Of a stretch of 64,000 nucleotides of DNA, positions 11,801 through 23,866 are shown piece by piece. The position numbers were made by a program, and so were the translations under genes. This stretch comes from Phoronis australis (taxonomy: Eukaryota > Phoronida > Phoronidae), in contig NMRA01000596.1 in assembly GCA_002633005.1 (NCBI GenBank), forward strand, positions 63,494 to 127,493, in the 5' to 3' direction. Every line of letters starts with the position of its first letter. Position 1 is the first letter of the stretch. The notes beneath the pieces are model-generated. The model did not search any database. It was not told where the DNA came from and saw only the letters and a program-made list of their open reading frames with translations.

Positions 11801-14800
11801 TAGTAGAGGTACTGCCTCTGGATATTTTGTGGCATAGTCTAGGATGGTGAGAAGGTACCGGTTGCCTCTGTCTGTGATTGGCGACACAGGACCAATCAAA
11901 TCGACACCTATACGCTGGAACGGTTCTTCCATACGTGGCATATCACCCAATGGCATTTTAGAGATCCTGCTCTTAGGGGTTGTTCCCTGGCAGATGTCAC
12001 ATGTTCTATAGAAACGATTTATGTCACTGCCAACTCCTGGCCAATAAAAGTTACTGGCTATTCTATCACTGGTCGTCTTCACACCAAGGTGTCCACCAAC
12101 GATTGACTCGTGAGCTAGCACCATTACTTGTTGTCGATATTTGACAGGAATAACTATCTGACGCAATTCTTTGGTGTTATGAGCATGCACTCGGTATAGG
12201 ACCCCCTTCGGCTTCTCATACCAGTATTGAACTCTACCACGTGTTCTTGCTGGTTTGTCTTTCTCAACAAGTTCTGTGAATTTCGGTAGGGAAGGATCAT
12301 CTTGTTGTTCGTCCTAACAATTTGCTGACGTCGAGACTTTCCACTCCGGGTGGAGTCACCGCCAAAGGCTTAATAGGTTTCTCTCTCTTTTTAGCCTGTG
12401 CTCTAGTAGTGACTGCAGACATGACACTACCTTGTGGCTGCCAATTGGGACCAGGATCCTTGCTGACGCCAACAGCGTTCCCAATGACGATCTCGTATAT
12501 CGTTGTTCGCATACTCATCGCCTCGATTTCACCAACGATGTATGGAGTATCTACCTCAATCTTCGCTAAGTGCTGTCCCATCTATTAACACACAGATGTG
12601 TTGTTTCCCCGTCAGTTGACTTGCTTTGACTAGGGACGTTTTGACCGCTGCACTACTGCAACCAGTGTCACCCATCATGCGTACTTTTATTTCATTAACG
12701 TAACTGTCGCAAACGGGCATATTGTGGTCAGCTGGAGGTTCTCTGTGCTTGTCACAGGCTCCTCTCTCTACGGGTATCGATGTCCCATCGACTAATTTCA
12801 GAAAGCCATCAACTATGTGCTGCTCTACCGGGCTACTTATCGCTACCACAGCTTGACACATGTCCGCCTTCTTGGTGTCTTCTTTCTTAGTCCGTTCTTG
12901 TTGCGTGGAGGACGACTGCTCACTTGCAGCGGACCTTTTCTACTGTGATTGTTTCATCCAGCAGGCCCTGGTTAGATGACCCTTGCGAAGACAATTGAAA
13001 CACTCCATGTCACCCTTGTTTCTGGTCATTGACGAACGAAGAGTCTCTGTCCTTCATTCTTCTGTGTTGCTTGGCGGTGCCTGTCTTCTGGCTACCTGTC
13101 CCAAGTCTTTCTTTGCAAACCCTTTGCCCAACAAACCAGTACAATGGGCGTCCATGTACTGTTGAGCAATGGCTGACATCTCGTCGAAGGTCTTCGGTTT
13201 CCGCTCCGTCAGGAATACAGACATCTCAGGATGGCATACTCCCAAAAACTGCTGTCGGATCAGTAAGTCCATCATAAGTCACCTCGACCTCCGCCGGTTG
13301 TGTCCATTGGTCAAAGAACCTTTTCAGTCTTGCCCCGAATTGGAACACGTTTTCACCCTTTTCAGGCTTTAACTCTCTAAACTTCCGTCGGAACCCATCT
13401 TCGGTTAATTCATAGCTGTGCAGTAGTGCCACCTTTAGTTGGTCATAGTTGTTAATTTGGTCGGACGTCATATTGTTGAATACCTGTAGGCCTTTACCAG
13501 TCAACAGTGGACTCCGATCCACAGCCCACTCCGATTTATCTCACTTTTGGCTTGTGGCAAATGTCCCAAATCCGGCTAGGAAGGCATCCATGTCGTCGAC
13601 ACGGTCGTCGAACCCCGGCAGTTTGGGACGACTGGTACGTACACAACTGCTTGAAGCCCCACCACTAGGTGTCGCTTTGAGCTCAATCTGGCGTTGCAGT
13701 GTCTTCTGCTTTTCGATTTCAATAGCTTGGGCCCGCTGTGCTTGTTCCCGTGCAAGCTATGCTTTTTCCAGCTCTTGTCTATGGGCACGCTGTGCTTGTT
13801 GCCGTGCAAGCTCTGCCTTTTCCAGTTCCCGTTTTTGGGTACGCTCTTCACGCTCCAAGGCCTGCCGCAAGAGCTCCTCTGCGCATTTCCTTAACTCTTC
13901 ACCGGTATACATGTAACCGAATTGTTTCGCTTGCGCAATATATTTTTTTAATCCAATTTAGAGGAAGGGTTTTATTCCCAGAATGCACTTTATTAATTAA
14001 TATTCAAACGGTAATTACAGGATTCAAAACAATTCAACACAACCATGTAAAGCTTTATTTAAAAAACTGTACAGTCAAAATGGCACAGATTTGGCGCTGA
14101 AGGGCACAGAAGCAGTTGGGTCTGTCCCAAAACTACTTGTGTGTCTAATTCGATTTTGATTATTCACGTGCATGAGCATAGAGAGGTTATCACAATGCTA
14201 CGCTTACCACTGGCTACATGAATCACAAGTTAAACTCATTGGAATATGAGCGAGTGCATCCTCTCCTTGTTGCATGCCATATTGTAATGAATTTTGTCAA
14301 AGAACGTGGTAGATATTGAGGCTGGCGCAACATTAAAGCTGCCACTAGAGGTCCCCACGGGAATGGAATCCGTTCGGAAATCTTCGTTGACCTTTCCAAT
14401 AACTGTAAAACTATGCTTATCAGTTGTTACAAACACCAGTCAAAATTTTGGTGTTAAAACGGCTTACTGCCTGCTGGAGTTGTGCGACGGTATGTCGTTT
14501 CCATCGACTAACAGTTTAGCAGTTTCAACTTAGCTTTACAGGTGTGTTTATGCATGTAGTTGAGTTCTCCATGAAGTGATATTGTCTGTTTCTATTACAC
14601 ATTTAGCGTATCTTGCCAGATGTTTTATTGCGAATGTGCTTCTTCGATTTAAGGTAACTTGATAACACCAGTGTGATGTTTGTATGCTTTTAGTTTTAGT
14701 CTCGCATATACTGTACGATTCTTAGACGAGAGTTGTAAGAAAACGTTGTTGTAACGCAAGCCGCCATATTGAAATATATTTAGTTTTTATCATGAGCTGA

Positions 14801-17800
14801 GGTTTATATGCCTCTTACTACATAAAATATAACACCCAGCTTTGTTCTGTTAGATTTGGTATGTCTTAAAGTGTCTCATAAAGTGTAAAACATCTACCCT
14901 ACACGTGACTCTGCTCTATCTTGTTACACATTTCTGAGTGTTGATAGGGTGCACAGTACTAATCTTTTCTTTTATGAAATAAAACTATCTAATCGCGCAG
15001 TTATCTGACATTTGGGTAACCCTGCAGCGTGAAACATCCATTCACATGTTGACATATCTTTCAGGTGCTGCAATGAGAATTAGAGTCAAGACTTGGTGCG
15101 TTGCACTGGCCTGTGCCCTAGTTCTCTCCTTTCTCGTAATCCTTTTATCCCTATATGAATGGGACATGAGTCTTAAAGTGTATTCCCCGATAGTGCGTGC
15201 AATTATTGGAACACAGAATGGCACCGTGAATGGAATGGAAAGTGAAAACAACCCACACGTGGTTGAGTTACTTGTGCGCGTGTCGACCGTCAATACGGCA
15301 GGTAAGAATCTTTTGGGGCGATTTTTCTGCATGGTGATGCGAACTCTGGTACTTTATTGGTCTCCAATCTATGGAGATACAATTGTTGTTATCATGGATG
15401 ACGAGAGCAAAGAGGACCACAGAGTGGGTGAAATTTTGGCGAAAAAGAAATTTGATTTCATACGACCGGTTGTTAAGTTTGAGCCCCTTCCGGAGAATCC
15501 CAAGAAACTGGCTGACTGTCCTGATCCAAACCACGGGGACTTCGGTTATAAACGACAGTTGTACAGCAGTTTCTTCATGGACCGGTATTCGTCAGCGGAA
15601 GTCCTTGGATGGATTGATACGGACGTTATTTTCACAATTCCTGCGATGCCTAATGACGTCATCAGGGAAGGAAGGGTAGTAGCATACGGAGCATCTTCTC
15701 GAATGAGACATTCATGGGTTTTGAAGTGGTTTCAGACAGTTAACATTGCTATTGGGTATCCGGCTGTAGCCGACTGTATGACCTATTTCCCAACATACTT
15801 TTGGAGAGACACGTTTTCAAACTTCCGAACTTTTGCAAAGAGGCGATTCAACACTAAGTCATTTGACGAAGCATTTTACGAAATCTATCAAGTGAATATT
15901 ATAAGCCCTGTTTGTATACTGTGCAACTACGCGTGGTATTACGAACGAGAAAGATACGATTGGCATCTGGATTTGACTGACCTAGAGTTTATGAACTATT
16001 ATAACGTCAAACATAAAAACATCTTAAATGTGAGACCACAAGATGTCACGTGGAAAATGCATCACGCCTTTCATAACAGTAATCCTGACGGGCAAGCAAA
16101 ACCAGGAACTGACTATTTACGACAAACACAAATAACGTACTGCAAACTGTATGAACACGTATATGGCAACGGTTCAAAGATCTGTGATCAATTTAATAGC
16201 ACCATTTTCTTAAAGTATTTTGAATTCAGTGACGAAACATGGTGCAAAGGGAAACAGGGTTATGCGAAGTGTAAACAAATGATTGAAGACAGGTATCTAG
16301 CGCTAGCCCCGTTAATTAAAAATACAACAATTCCTTTTGATATCTCACGGGTAAAAAATGTGGAAAAGATAGCCAAATCATTGAACATATCGTGTCCGGA
16401 TTTCGGGTTAAACTAGCATTGGTGTAACCAGGGTGGATCTGGTCATGCCGAAGGTCTATTCATTCTACTGGAAATCAAGTTCGAAATTATATTTTTCATA
16501 TTTGATAGAGCTACTGTACTTTCGTACAAATTCAAAAAATTTTGTTCTGTACTCGAGTATATTATGGCTCGTGGTTATGATTTACCAGTCCATAATCATG
16601 ACACCCAGATTCTAGTAAAACTCGACATTTTCGAGTCAAACTTTTAGCCTTATTGTTGGAGTCAGAATGTACTCGAGCACAGAATGATACAAAGTTAAGT
16701 ACTCACAAACCTAGACAATAAGATTCCAAAAAATATTTAGATTCGACTAAAATGTTTAAGCACCGGGCCTTGGTATTGCTTGTTCTCAACCTCACCCTCA
16801 CTTTGGCGCCCATAAGTTCATAATAGGCTTATCTTCAATCGTAGTATCATTCCTGGAAAAACTTTTTTGTCATTTATGTCATTGTTCAGACATCAGAAAA
16901 GGTGAACAGTAGTTCATACTACTACCAATGGACGTGATAAAACTGTCAAATAATTGAATTCATATTAATGATCACAAAAATTATAATCTATGTTTGTCAT
17001 GGTTTCTACGGAACTCGTCGTTTTAAAATATTACATGAGACTGTTAATTCCCTTCCTAGAATTTTCATTCGTGGAGCACCAGCTCCGAGTGAGATACATG
17101 TACATTTGTACAGTACACGTATTTTTTCCAAACATTGCGATACGGAAAGTAACTGCCAAGAAAATGTACTATTCTATTTAGCAGCCTCTGTGTGAACTTA
17201 ATCGTCGTTACAAATTACGTATTTTTTTACGAAATATGCAAATAAACGAACAAATTTCAATGAAAGTTTACCATTAATCTCCATTCCATGACAATAGCCA
17301 AGTCATTGTGACAGCATGTCAAAAAACTAATCATTTCTCATTGAAGTCACGTAAAATGACTTGTTTAACGATTCATTGTTACATCTCCGGGTATTGTTAT
17401 TAAAATGAGCAAATTTGATTATCATCTAATTTTTACTATACGTAAACAGGTCATTTCGTTTTCATCTCATTTGCCTGATGCAATCTTGGCTCACGGGGTA
17501 AAAATCAAGTGATTTCTTGTCTAACCTTATGAAGAACTTTATCGAAAAATACAATTAGCAAAATATCTCAAAACCTCACTCAGCAAACGCCTACATTTCC
17601 TGAAAGCAAAATTTTATAGAAATTGGTTTTTATTTCATACCAATGAAATAAGGGCACGTGACCTTGCTTATTTAAGAAAAAATAAGTGTACATGCATGTC
17701 AAAGCAAGAGGAACAATAACACGGCCAAGTTTTGTATGATATACATGTAAACGTTCAAGATAAAACCCCACAAACGCTGCTACTATTTTTTAATAATCGT

Positions 17801-20800
17801 TTTGTTTTTTCTTTATACAATTTTAATTTTTCCATCAAAATCTTATGGGTCGTATGGTGATAGCCCCTTATGAAAAATTATAAAAATTCTTCAAAACGTT
17901 AACAAAAGCGCCACAGAACAGGGCATGAAGCATAGCACGAGTATCTGAAAATTTTATGTGAATTAGGTCAGCCATTTCTGAGATACGATGCTAGCCAAAG
18001 CACTGGTGAACATTTTTCTAGGGTTCTACATAACATTAACTGCCTTAAACTCCGACACTCCACTTGACGTGAACAGCGGATAAAAGTGGATACAATCGCC
18101 GACAAGCGGGCTCCACTGTATCATGCGAGGGTCTAGTGGTAAATTTATCATCTACTTAGATATCACAAAGGAGAAGTGTCGAAATCGAGAATAGCAGTGG
18201 AAGGTCAACCAGAGTTTAAGCTAAAAATGTAATGGCTGATAATGTGATTGCGTAATCTATTACTGGAATTTATATCAAACGCACTGTAAAACTGTAATAT
18301 AACTGCAGCCATAATTTTAATTTTCTTTCTAACTCTTTGATCATCTCTACAATGCTATTCATGTACAAAAATCGTTGTGCATATTTACACTACTCTAACT
18401 ACGATATAATTTCGATGTTGGGGGGCTGACAGTTTCTGTGGATACAGATGTGTTGACAATAGATCGTCGGATCGACTCCCGCTTAAGGGCACGCCCGGGA
18501 CGGAACATGTACATGGATATATATAGGTTATACATGTACAACGTAAGTGTTTGTACCAGTGGTTATTATATCGAGATTCGTGATATGCAAAGGTATTTGA
18601 ACGAACGCAAAGCCCGAGAATTCCAAAGGAGAAAGAGGACAGTGTCTGAGGCAACTGTTTGCTATGTTGCTCGTTGAAAACGCCTTTCCATTTTTAGAAA
18701 TGTATTAGCAAGCTCCTAACTACAGGTATGCTAATGTATAGCAGGAACTAAACGACAATGCTATTTGAACATAATCTACATGTCGCTAAACAAAGTGCAG
18801 TTTTATTCATTGACAAGTTATAAATGTGAAAACAATGAAATAATGCAAATCAGTGACCTTTACACTAATGACGTATCTTGGGGCTCACATAATCCGCATC
18901 ATGCAGTGTTATTCCCCAACACCACATCACGGTACAGTGTACTTAGTGGACACGCCGTTGGGCGATTAACGGCGGTACTATATTTCGACACAAAACCCGT
19001 TCTTAAAAAACATTTGAGAATTTCAACCTACTTCATACAAAGTATTCACATCGTCACTATATGTACATGTATGTGAGCGAAATGTGACCGAGTATTCCAG
19101 AGTTATTAGGAATAAGCGTGCAAGTTCCTCTTTAAGAGGTCAAATCCAATTAAATGCGCTACATATCCTAAAAGTGTGCTCATCTTTTAGTCCTAGAAAT
19201 ACGATAGTTGTCAACTCTGACAGTTTGCTGTTGTCGCTTTGGAGAGAAAGTGAATTCAGGGATGTTGGCTCCAGCGAGGGATTGGCACATCGTTGTGCTT
19301 CCCCAAACCCCATAGAGATGAAGACACGATGCACTTATGAAGTGCAGATGGCGACTTTGTTTGCCGTGATTTCGATGGATTACTGTTACATTGGTATAGT
19401 GAAAGCATACTTCCACTGGTTGGCATTAATTACAAACTCCACCTTCGTCAGCATGTGAGGGGTGGATATCGTCGGCCTCTACGCTTTTGTAAAAGTTGCA
19501 ATCCCGAGTGTGCCAGCGATTTTTATGCACCTCACGGACGAGTCTGTCTTATAAAAAAACATATTTGAACAGAATCGTCGATGTTTCATCGGTTATTACG
19601 GCTCACTCGACTGACCATAGTTTTGTTGGAAATTAGGCGTAGATGTCAGGGGTTCGACGTTGCTCTAAATCACCAATGAATTTCTTAAATTTTACATATT
19701 GTATGTTTCGGTCTTTAACTACTAAATTTGTAAAAGTGTTCAGGTCACCCAATTACCTTTTACCGTTACAGCAGACTAAACTGAAACCACCTACATGTAC
19801 ATGAAATTCACATTTTTAAACGCCTTTAACTACGTTTCTCTGTAAACTGATTGTCTTACGTCGTCATACATGTAAGTAAAGGTTTTGACTTATACACCAA
19901 AAGTTTCACCGTTAAAACTGAGCTTAGATTTATTAACTACAGTGTACATGTATGTCAGCGTATACAACGTCACGTAAGTGTAGGCGGTTCGATCTTCTAA
20001 AAATTTTGTCAATATCGAGATCCCTTATTAAAATATTTCACAAGATGACGATTATGTTACGCTCTTGGAATTGCGTAATAAATTGGCGTGAATAATCTAG
20101 GAAGTGATTATTCTGAAGTGAAATTTCAAAAGAGATATGCATGAACAAGCCTTTAGGAAAATTCTCAAACAAATTTAGCTTATGTGCACCCCCGATGCAA
20201 TCCAAGCTTATTCACTTTGCGTGATCTTGTGTCATCTCGTCATCTTACGAAAACGCACTCTATGAAACGTATCCCATAAGCATCAGATACTGGAAAGCAG
20301 TAACGGATTAGGGCAATGAGATAATTAATGTACTCATGGATTAGAGTAACTTCGCTCTACTGCATAGGGCACGCACTAAATAACAGGAACGTCTCATAGC
20401 CACAGGGGACGAAACTTTTGGCGCGCTGCTTCCGGGATTGTATCAACATTTTGGAGAGAGAGGTCTGAAGAACAGGGGTGAAGTCATTAGGTTTTACAAC
20501 TGGTGGAAATTTGTTACGTCCAGGGCTAGTCCAAATCAGTGGGCCGCCAGACTTTATTTGGCTTAATAGGTGTCACGGATGGTTTCGGCCGACGGTCTAG
20601 ATTCTTGGGTGTTTTGTGACATCGAGTAAGTCGGCTACACCTTAGTTTTTTGCATCTGTTGTAAGCGAACACGTGCTCTCGGGAGGCACACGCCAGTGTA
20701 CATACTTCGCTGCAGATTGGGTCTCACATGCAACAAATCAGAGTTGTGCATATAAATCCCGACACGATGCTGCGTACATCTACATGTATCTGTACCCGCA

Positions 20801-21830
20801 AGCATGCTTGTCTAGAAAAACACAGGGAAGTTCCCTGCGCACGAGAACCATCTACATGAACGTGTAATAAACTTACATGTACCTGTGATAGACGAAATGC
20901 ACATTTTTTAGTCTTGGACAGCATTCTTTATCAATTTATTTAGTCAACTTTGGAAGAATTTCGAAATTTTTTACCTGAAAACAGGTGCATTGGACACTTT
21001 GTACTCTATTTTAAACGTCTGCATGAATCCACCATTCCATTGCGCTTTCCAGGTTAGTGTGACGTTGTTTGCGTTGATTCCACTTACATTTAACGTTGGT
21101 GATGACGGCGGTCCTGAGAAGACGAAGTTTATTATCTAATTCTCACTATCTTTTAAAGATACATATTTGTATATCTGCGAAGACTGAACCTGAACTTTTC
21201 GATGACAAAATCTTTCGAAGCTTACCTTATTGAAGTCTCTCTAAAGATGCTGCACCCAAATTTGACGAATGACACGGTTAAAATGTTTAGCTTGAGAATT
21301 TACAGAGAATAACTAAAAACTGTTAAGTTAAACTGAAGCGACAAATTTCCCGTCGTACAACGAAGGAGTTGTTGTGTTATCATGCCAAACATAATGGGAG
21401 CAAGTGCTGAAAAATCAGTTTGCAAAATAATTTAAAAAATGGCATACTTAAATCACATCAGTCCGGGTGAATATGTTTACTTAAATAAGCTTTCCTTACC
21501 GAAATTCATACTTATCCACGTCCACGAGGAATCGGTCTGTAAAACGATGTTTGTCTCATCATCACGCACGTGCAGGTCGTTCAGTTCACAAAGTTTAGCA
21601 CTCTGGTGAAAGTTAACCGACAAACAATGTCCCGTGGCACGATACTCCAGAAAACATAAATGTACGCAATGCGTGTGCTTCCAGCTCTTTAAAACTTTAC
21701 CTATACGAGATGCGTTAGTTAATCTCTTTCCATCTCTTGGACGTACTGCGTTGAACATTGCTCCTAATCCTTCGCACATTAACCCAACGCCCAAAAAATA
21801 GATTACGATGACTTGCAATTGTAGGTACAT
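5881..21830 (-). CDS. Gene A: PAN-FN3-CNTNAP-like paralogue, exons 1-5 present, last exon not found
   Basis: Exons in coding order are 21830-21500, 21113-20975, 8997-8834, 7561-7407 and 6157-5881 (331, 139, 164, 155, 277 nt). Lengths and phases equal those of the other two paralogues, and all five read without a stop. The protein has a signal peptide, a PAN/apple module ('CELNDLHVRDDE'), an FN3 domain and most of the CNTNAP-like domain ('WWYGRSNVQRKYW', then 'CHCNKNNSC'). It is clearly more diverged than B and C are from each other. Exon 5 ends at a GT donor in phase 1, but the expected 164-nt exon starting 'GKDCNCDANV' is absent from positions 1-5880. It may lie beyond the left edge or be lost. 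Intron 2 is about 12 kb and hosts another gene on the opposite strand. Confidence 0.8.
7040..7281. mobile_element. MITE, about 240 bp, in intron 4 of gene A
   Basis: The left end 'ggcccgttccaagaaact' is mirrored by the right end, whose reverse complement begins 'gggcacgttcaaagaaaact'. Both continue into a similar 'aacttaa/gacttag' stretch. The interior is AT-rich and non-coding, and carries a further partial copy of the end motif ('ttcttggaacggact') near 7180. The family is unknown and no clear target duplication was seen. Confidence 0.65.
11425..11562. repeat. Interspersed hairpin-containing repeat, copy 1 (intron 2 of gene A)
   Basis: Begins with 'ttattggtgt' (11431-11440) and its exact reverse complement 'acaccaataa' (11468-11477), followed by 'cgtgttatgaactgctgaac' and 'cacctccgtctg', ending 'tgtcaggtaa'. 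It lies just beyond the truncated end of the gypsy-type element. A second copy is at 28376-28492. Confidence 0.65.
11639..13912 (-). pseudogene. Decayed Ty3/gypsy (Gmr1-type) retroelement: gag, protease, integrase
   Basis: Reading down from a likely gag start at 13912 come a charged coiled-coil segment rich in Glu/Gln/Arg, a SCAN-like capsid region (13522-13054), a CCHC zinc knuckle 'CFNCLRKGHLTRAC' near 13000-12960, and an aspartic protease motif 'GDTGCSS' (within 12861-12556). A linker follows, then an integrase with an HHCC zinc-binding region ('HESIVGGHLG', 'CDICQ') and the first part of the rve core (12190-11639). The first catalytic Asp is in 'GVDLIGP' and the second in 'LSDCVPQF', where the usual Gly is changed. 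The catalytic Glu is lost because the element stops at about 11639. Several in-frame stops and frameshifts (about 12300, 12575, 12940, 13540, 13760) make it inactive. No reverse transcriptase lies between protease and integrase. Confidence 0.85.
15073..16416 (+). CDS. Intronless type II membrane protein with DxD motif, probable Golgi glycosyltransferase
   Basis: The frame is open from 15046, but the second Met (15073) is the better start. It is preceded by a good splice acceptor ('tatctttcag', ending 15064), suggesting a 5' UTR intron, and it puts a hydrophobic anchor at residues 7-28 behind a short basic N-terminus. The product is then 447 aa ending in TAG. The lumenal part carries 'LGWIDTDVIF', a DxD motif (residues 182-184) typical of metal-dependent GT-A glycosyltransferases. 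It also has 'HGDFGYKRQLYSSFF' before it, many cysteines and several N-glycosylation sequons (NGT, NTT, NIS). I recognise this as an unnamed invertebrate family and cannot assign donor or acceptor. It lies antisense inside intron 2 of gene A. Confidence 0.75.
   Translation: MRIRVKTWCVALACALVLSFLVILLSLYEWDMSLKVYSPIVRAIIGTQNGTVNGMESENNPHVVELLVRVSTVNTAGKNLLGRFFCMVMRTLVLYWSPIYGDTIVVIMDDESKEDHRVGEILAKKKFDFIRPVVKFEPLPENPKKLADCPDPNHGDFGYKRQLYSSFFMDRYSSAEVLGWIDTDVIFTIPAMPNDVIREGRVVAYGASSRMRHSWVLKWFQTVNIAIGYPAVADCMTYFPTYFWRDTFSNFRTFAKRRFNTKSFDEAFYEIYQVNIISPVCILCNYAWYYERERYDWHLDLTDLEFMNYYNVKHKNILNVRPQDVTWKMHHAFHNSNPDGQAKPGTDYLRQTQITYCKLYEHVYGNGSKICDQFNSTIFLKYFEFSDETWCKGKQGYAKCKQMIEDRYLALAPLIKNTTIPFDISRVKNVEKIAKSLNISCPDFGLN
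16543..16686. mobile_element. Small inverted-repeat element of the ACTCGAG family in intron 2 of gene A
   Basis: The ends 'tgttctgtactcgagta' and 'tgtactcgagcacagaat' are inverted copies of each other. The interior contains 'actcgacattttcgagtc', which is related, in reverse orientation, to two larger elements in introns 4 of genes B and C. It is non-coding. Confidence 0.55.
18847..18935 (+). repeat. Interspersed repeat, copy 2
   Basis: Contains 'cactaatgacgtatcttggg', 'cgcatcatgcagtgttattc' and 'caacaccacatcacgg', matching the opposite-strand copy near 5035-5130 with about one difference in six. Non-coding. Confidence 0.6.
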
Positions 21831-22609
21831 GATGTTTCTTGAATGCTGCGAAGTGAATTAGTAGTCGTTATTGATAGACGTACATGTATAGCAGGCTCGG
21901 CACAGCAATCGATCACCGATAAAACGATTGTTTGAAGAATTATTTAAATTGCGAACAATCAAACGAAACGAATGTTAGTACCCTTCTTACCTTGCATTAT
22001 CCCGTTAAAATGTGGAAATTGTTCAAATATGAAGTTCTGAAGTAGTAGACTAACTTTGCTAAAGGCAAATTCGTCTAAGTGGTTGGTAAAGTTAACTCTG
22101 AATAACACATAGCGCCATTCGTTGCAGCAACATCAATCTCGTTTGTGCCAATAGAATGAAATAAAACGTACACTACTGCAATTGCACCCAGAAATCGTCA
22201 CTATTGAAACGAAAACGATGAACTCCATCCCATCATTTCCGTGGCCGCCATTTTGCTAGGACACCCTTACACAAGCACTTGCAACTTTTGCGTGATTTTG
22301 CGTGATTTTAGGGCATTCCAAGCCCGTTCATTTTCAGCACATTCGGCTTTATTCGTTAGCGCGCTAGGTTTCTCGGATTCCGCATTGCTTGATTATTTAG
22401 ACCTGTACCCAACTGCATTCTTTAAATGTCATTGGCACACTGACCAATTCATTCATGCGTAAAAGCAATTCGTTTTCTGTCAGAGACACTGGAATTCATT
22501 ATTGTTGTAGTCGACCCACACAGTAACTACGATGTAATGATATACAATCACAGAAAAGAAACCTGTTACTGAGTTCCATATAACCTGGTATGTGGAAGAC
22601 TCCCTGCCG

Positions 22610-22820
22610 TTTTTTTTTTTTTTTTTTTTTTTTTTAATTGCAGGCGAACTGATACACGTTGTACCAGACATGCGAATGCCTGGCATATGGGCCCATTGCA
22701 CCAAGCTGAGGTGCTAGAAACCTGGCTCAAGGGCTTACATGTAGCAGTGTGACCTAGTGGGACTCGAACCCACGACCTCGAGTGAAGAAAGCGGGCACTT
22801 ATCAACCAGGTCACACTGCC
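22610..22820 (-). mobile_element. tRNA-derived SINE with poly(A) tail
   Basis: On the minus strand the head (22820-22744) has a perfect polymerase III B box 'ggttcgagtcc' inside the T-arm 'gtgggttcgagtcccac', and an A-box-like 'tgacctggttgataagtg'. The ends pair over 12 bp (22744-22755 with 22808-22819). A tRNA-unrelated body follows and ends in 26 A (plus-strand T run 22610-22635). These are the parts of a short interspersed element copied by LINE machinery. The D-arm is degenerate, so it is not a functional tRNA. Confidence 0.8.
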
Positions 22821-23761
22821 TCCTCTTGTTAGTGATATCGTCAGCGCATACATGTATCCCCGGAGATAAAATATCACACACGACTAAGTCAGTTCTTCCA
22901 ACCTGCTTACCATTTGTTATTCAGAAAATCATGAAAATTTGATTCTCTGAATAATATTCAGCTAAGAGGGATAAACGCCGCAACTTTTTCGTGATAATGT
23001 CATTTGCTTCACTGTTGCTTGAGAAGGTTATCGGATTTTAAATTTTTAATGACCGATATGGGCCTCCGTGCCCGTGATATATGTAAACTAAAACGAATAA
23101 AATTATGTGGTACATCGGAATCACAGTCTGATAAAGTAAAAAATTTAGCCGAACGAGGACATTTTGAGCCACCATAATTCTAATGAAGTGCAGGCGAATT
23201 AACGACTCGTTTTATGCCCAGCATCATATTTGTGGGATATCATAAAATGCTGTCCTGCGTATTGATAATTTTTTTTCTGAATTTATTGTGGTGCAGTATT
23301 TGCTTAACAATATGCACTGAACCTATATAGCAACAATCGGAATTATTTTATCCTGTTTATTTACATAATCTTTCTATTGTGACGCCACGCCCGCGTGGTT
23401 GGCAGGTTTTTAAAATGTTTCGAAGAAGGAAAGCAAAAATATTATTCAGATCATGGACTGAATATACTTCAATTCACGTACGTGTAGTAGAATAGTGTGT
23501 CTAGATTTCATCAGAAGCAGCTATTGCTTTTTTTTAATGAGTTAAGTAAAAAATAGTAAAAAAGCCATTAAAGGCCGGGGACACAAACATGAATGCTCTG
23601 CACTGCAATGAATAAAGTTCGGATGTTAACATCATATCACAGAATAATCAAGAACGCGACAAAAGGGATCCACAGAAAAGACCAGAGAAGGATACAGCCT
23701 CATTCCTAAATGCCGTTCTTGCACTATTGACTGTAATGCCCATTCTATCCAACAAGTGCCA

Positions 23762-23866
23762 CACTCTCTCCCCATCTCCTCATCTTCCCTCTCTCCCTCT
23801 CTTCCTCTCTCCCCCTCCCTCTACCGCTATCCCTCAACCCCCACCTTACCCTCCCCCTCAGTCAAA
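23762..23866. repeat. Pyrimidine-rich (CT/CCT) tract
   Basis: About 100 bp of nearly pure C and T on the plus strand, between genes A and B. No coding signal. Confidence 0.85.

Larger units (their letters stand above)
8998..20974 (-). other. 12-kb intron 2 of gene A
   Basis: Defined by the FN3 half-exons on either side (phase 2). It contains the hairpin repeat (11.4 kb), a gypsy-type pseudogene (11.6-13.9 kb), the opposite-strand glycosyltransferase-like gene (15.1-16.4 kb), a small inverted-repeat element (16.5 kb) and an interspersed repeat (18.8 kb). The stretches 9.0-11.4 kb and 16.7-20.9 kb otherwise show nothing coding. Confidence 0.75.

Noticed and set aside
13449-14100. Plus-strand frames of 120-155 codons
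   Set aside because: They are antisense shadows of the gag region of the retroelement pseudogene.
22744-22819. tRNA gene suggested by a perfect T-arm and B box
   Set aside because: The D-arm and anticodon arm are not formed, and the unit is joined to a body and A tail, so it is a SINE head.
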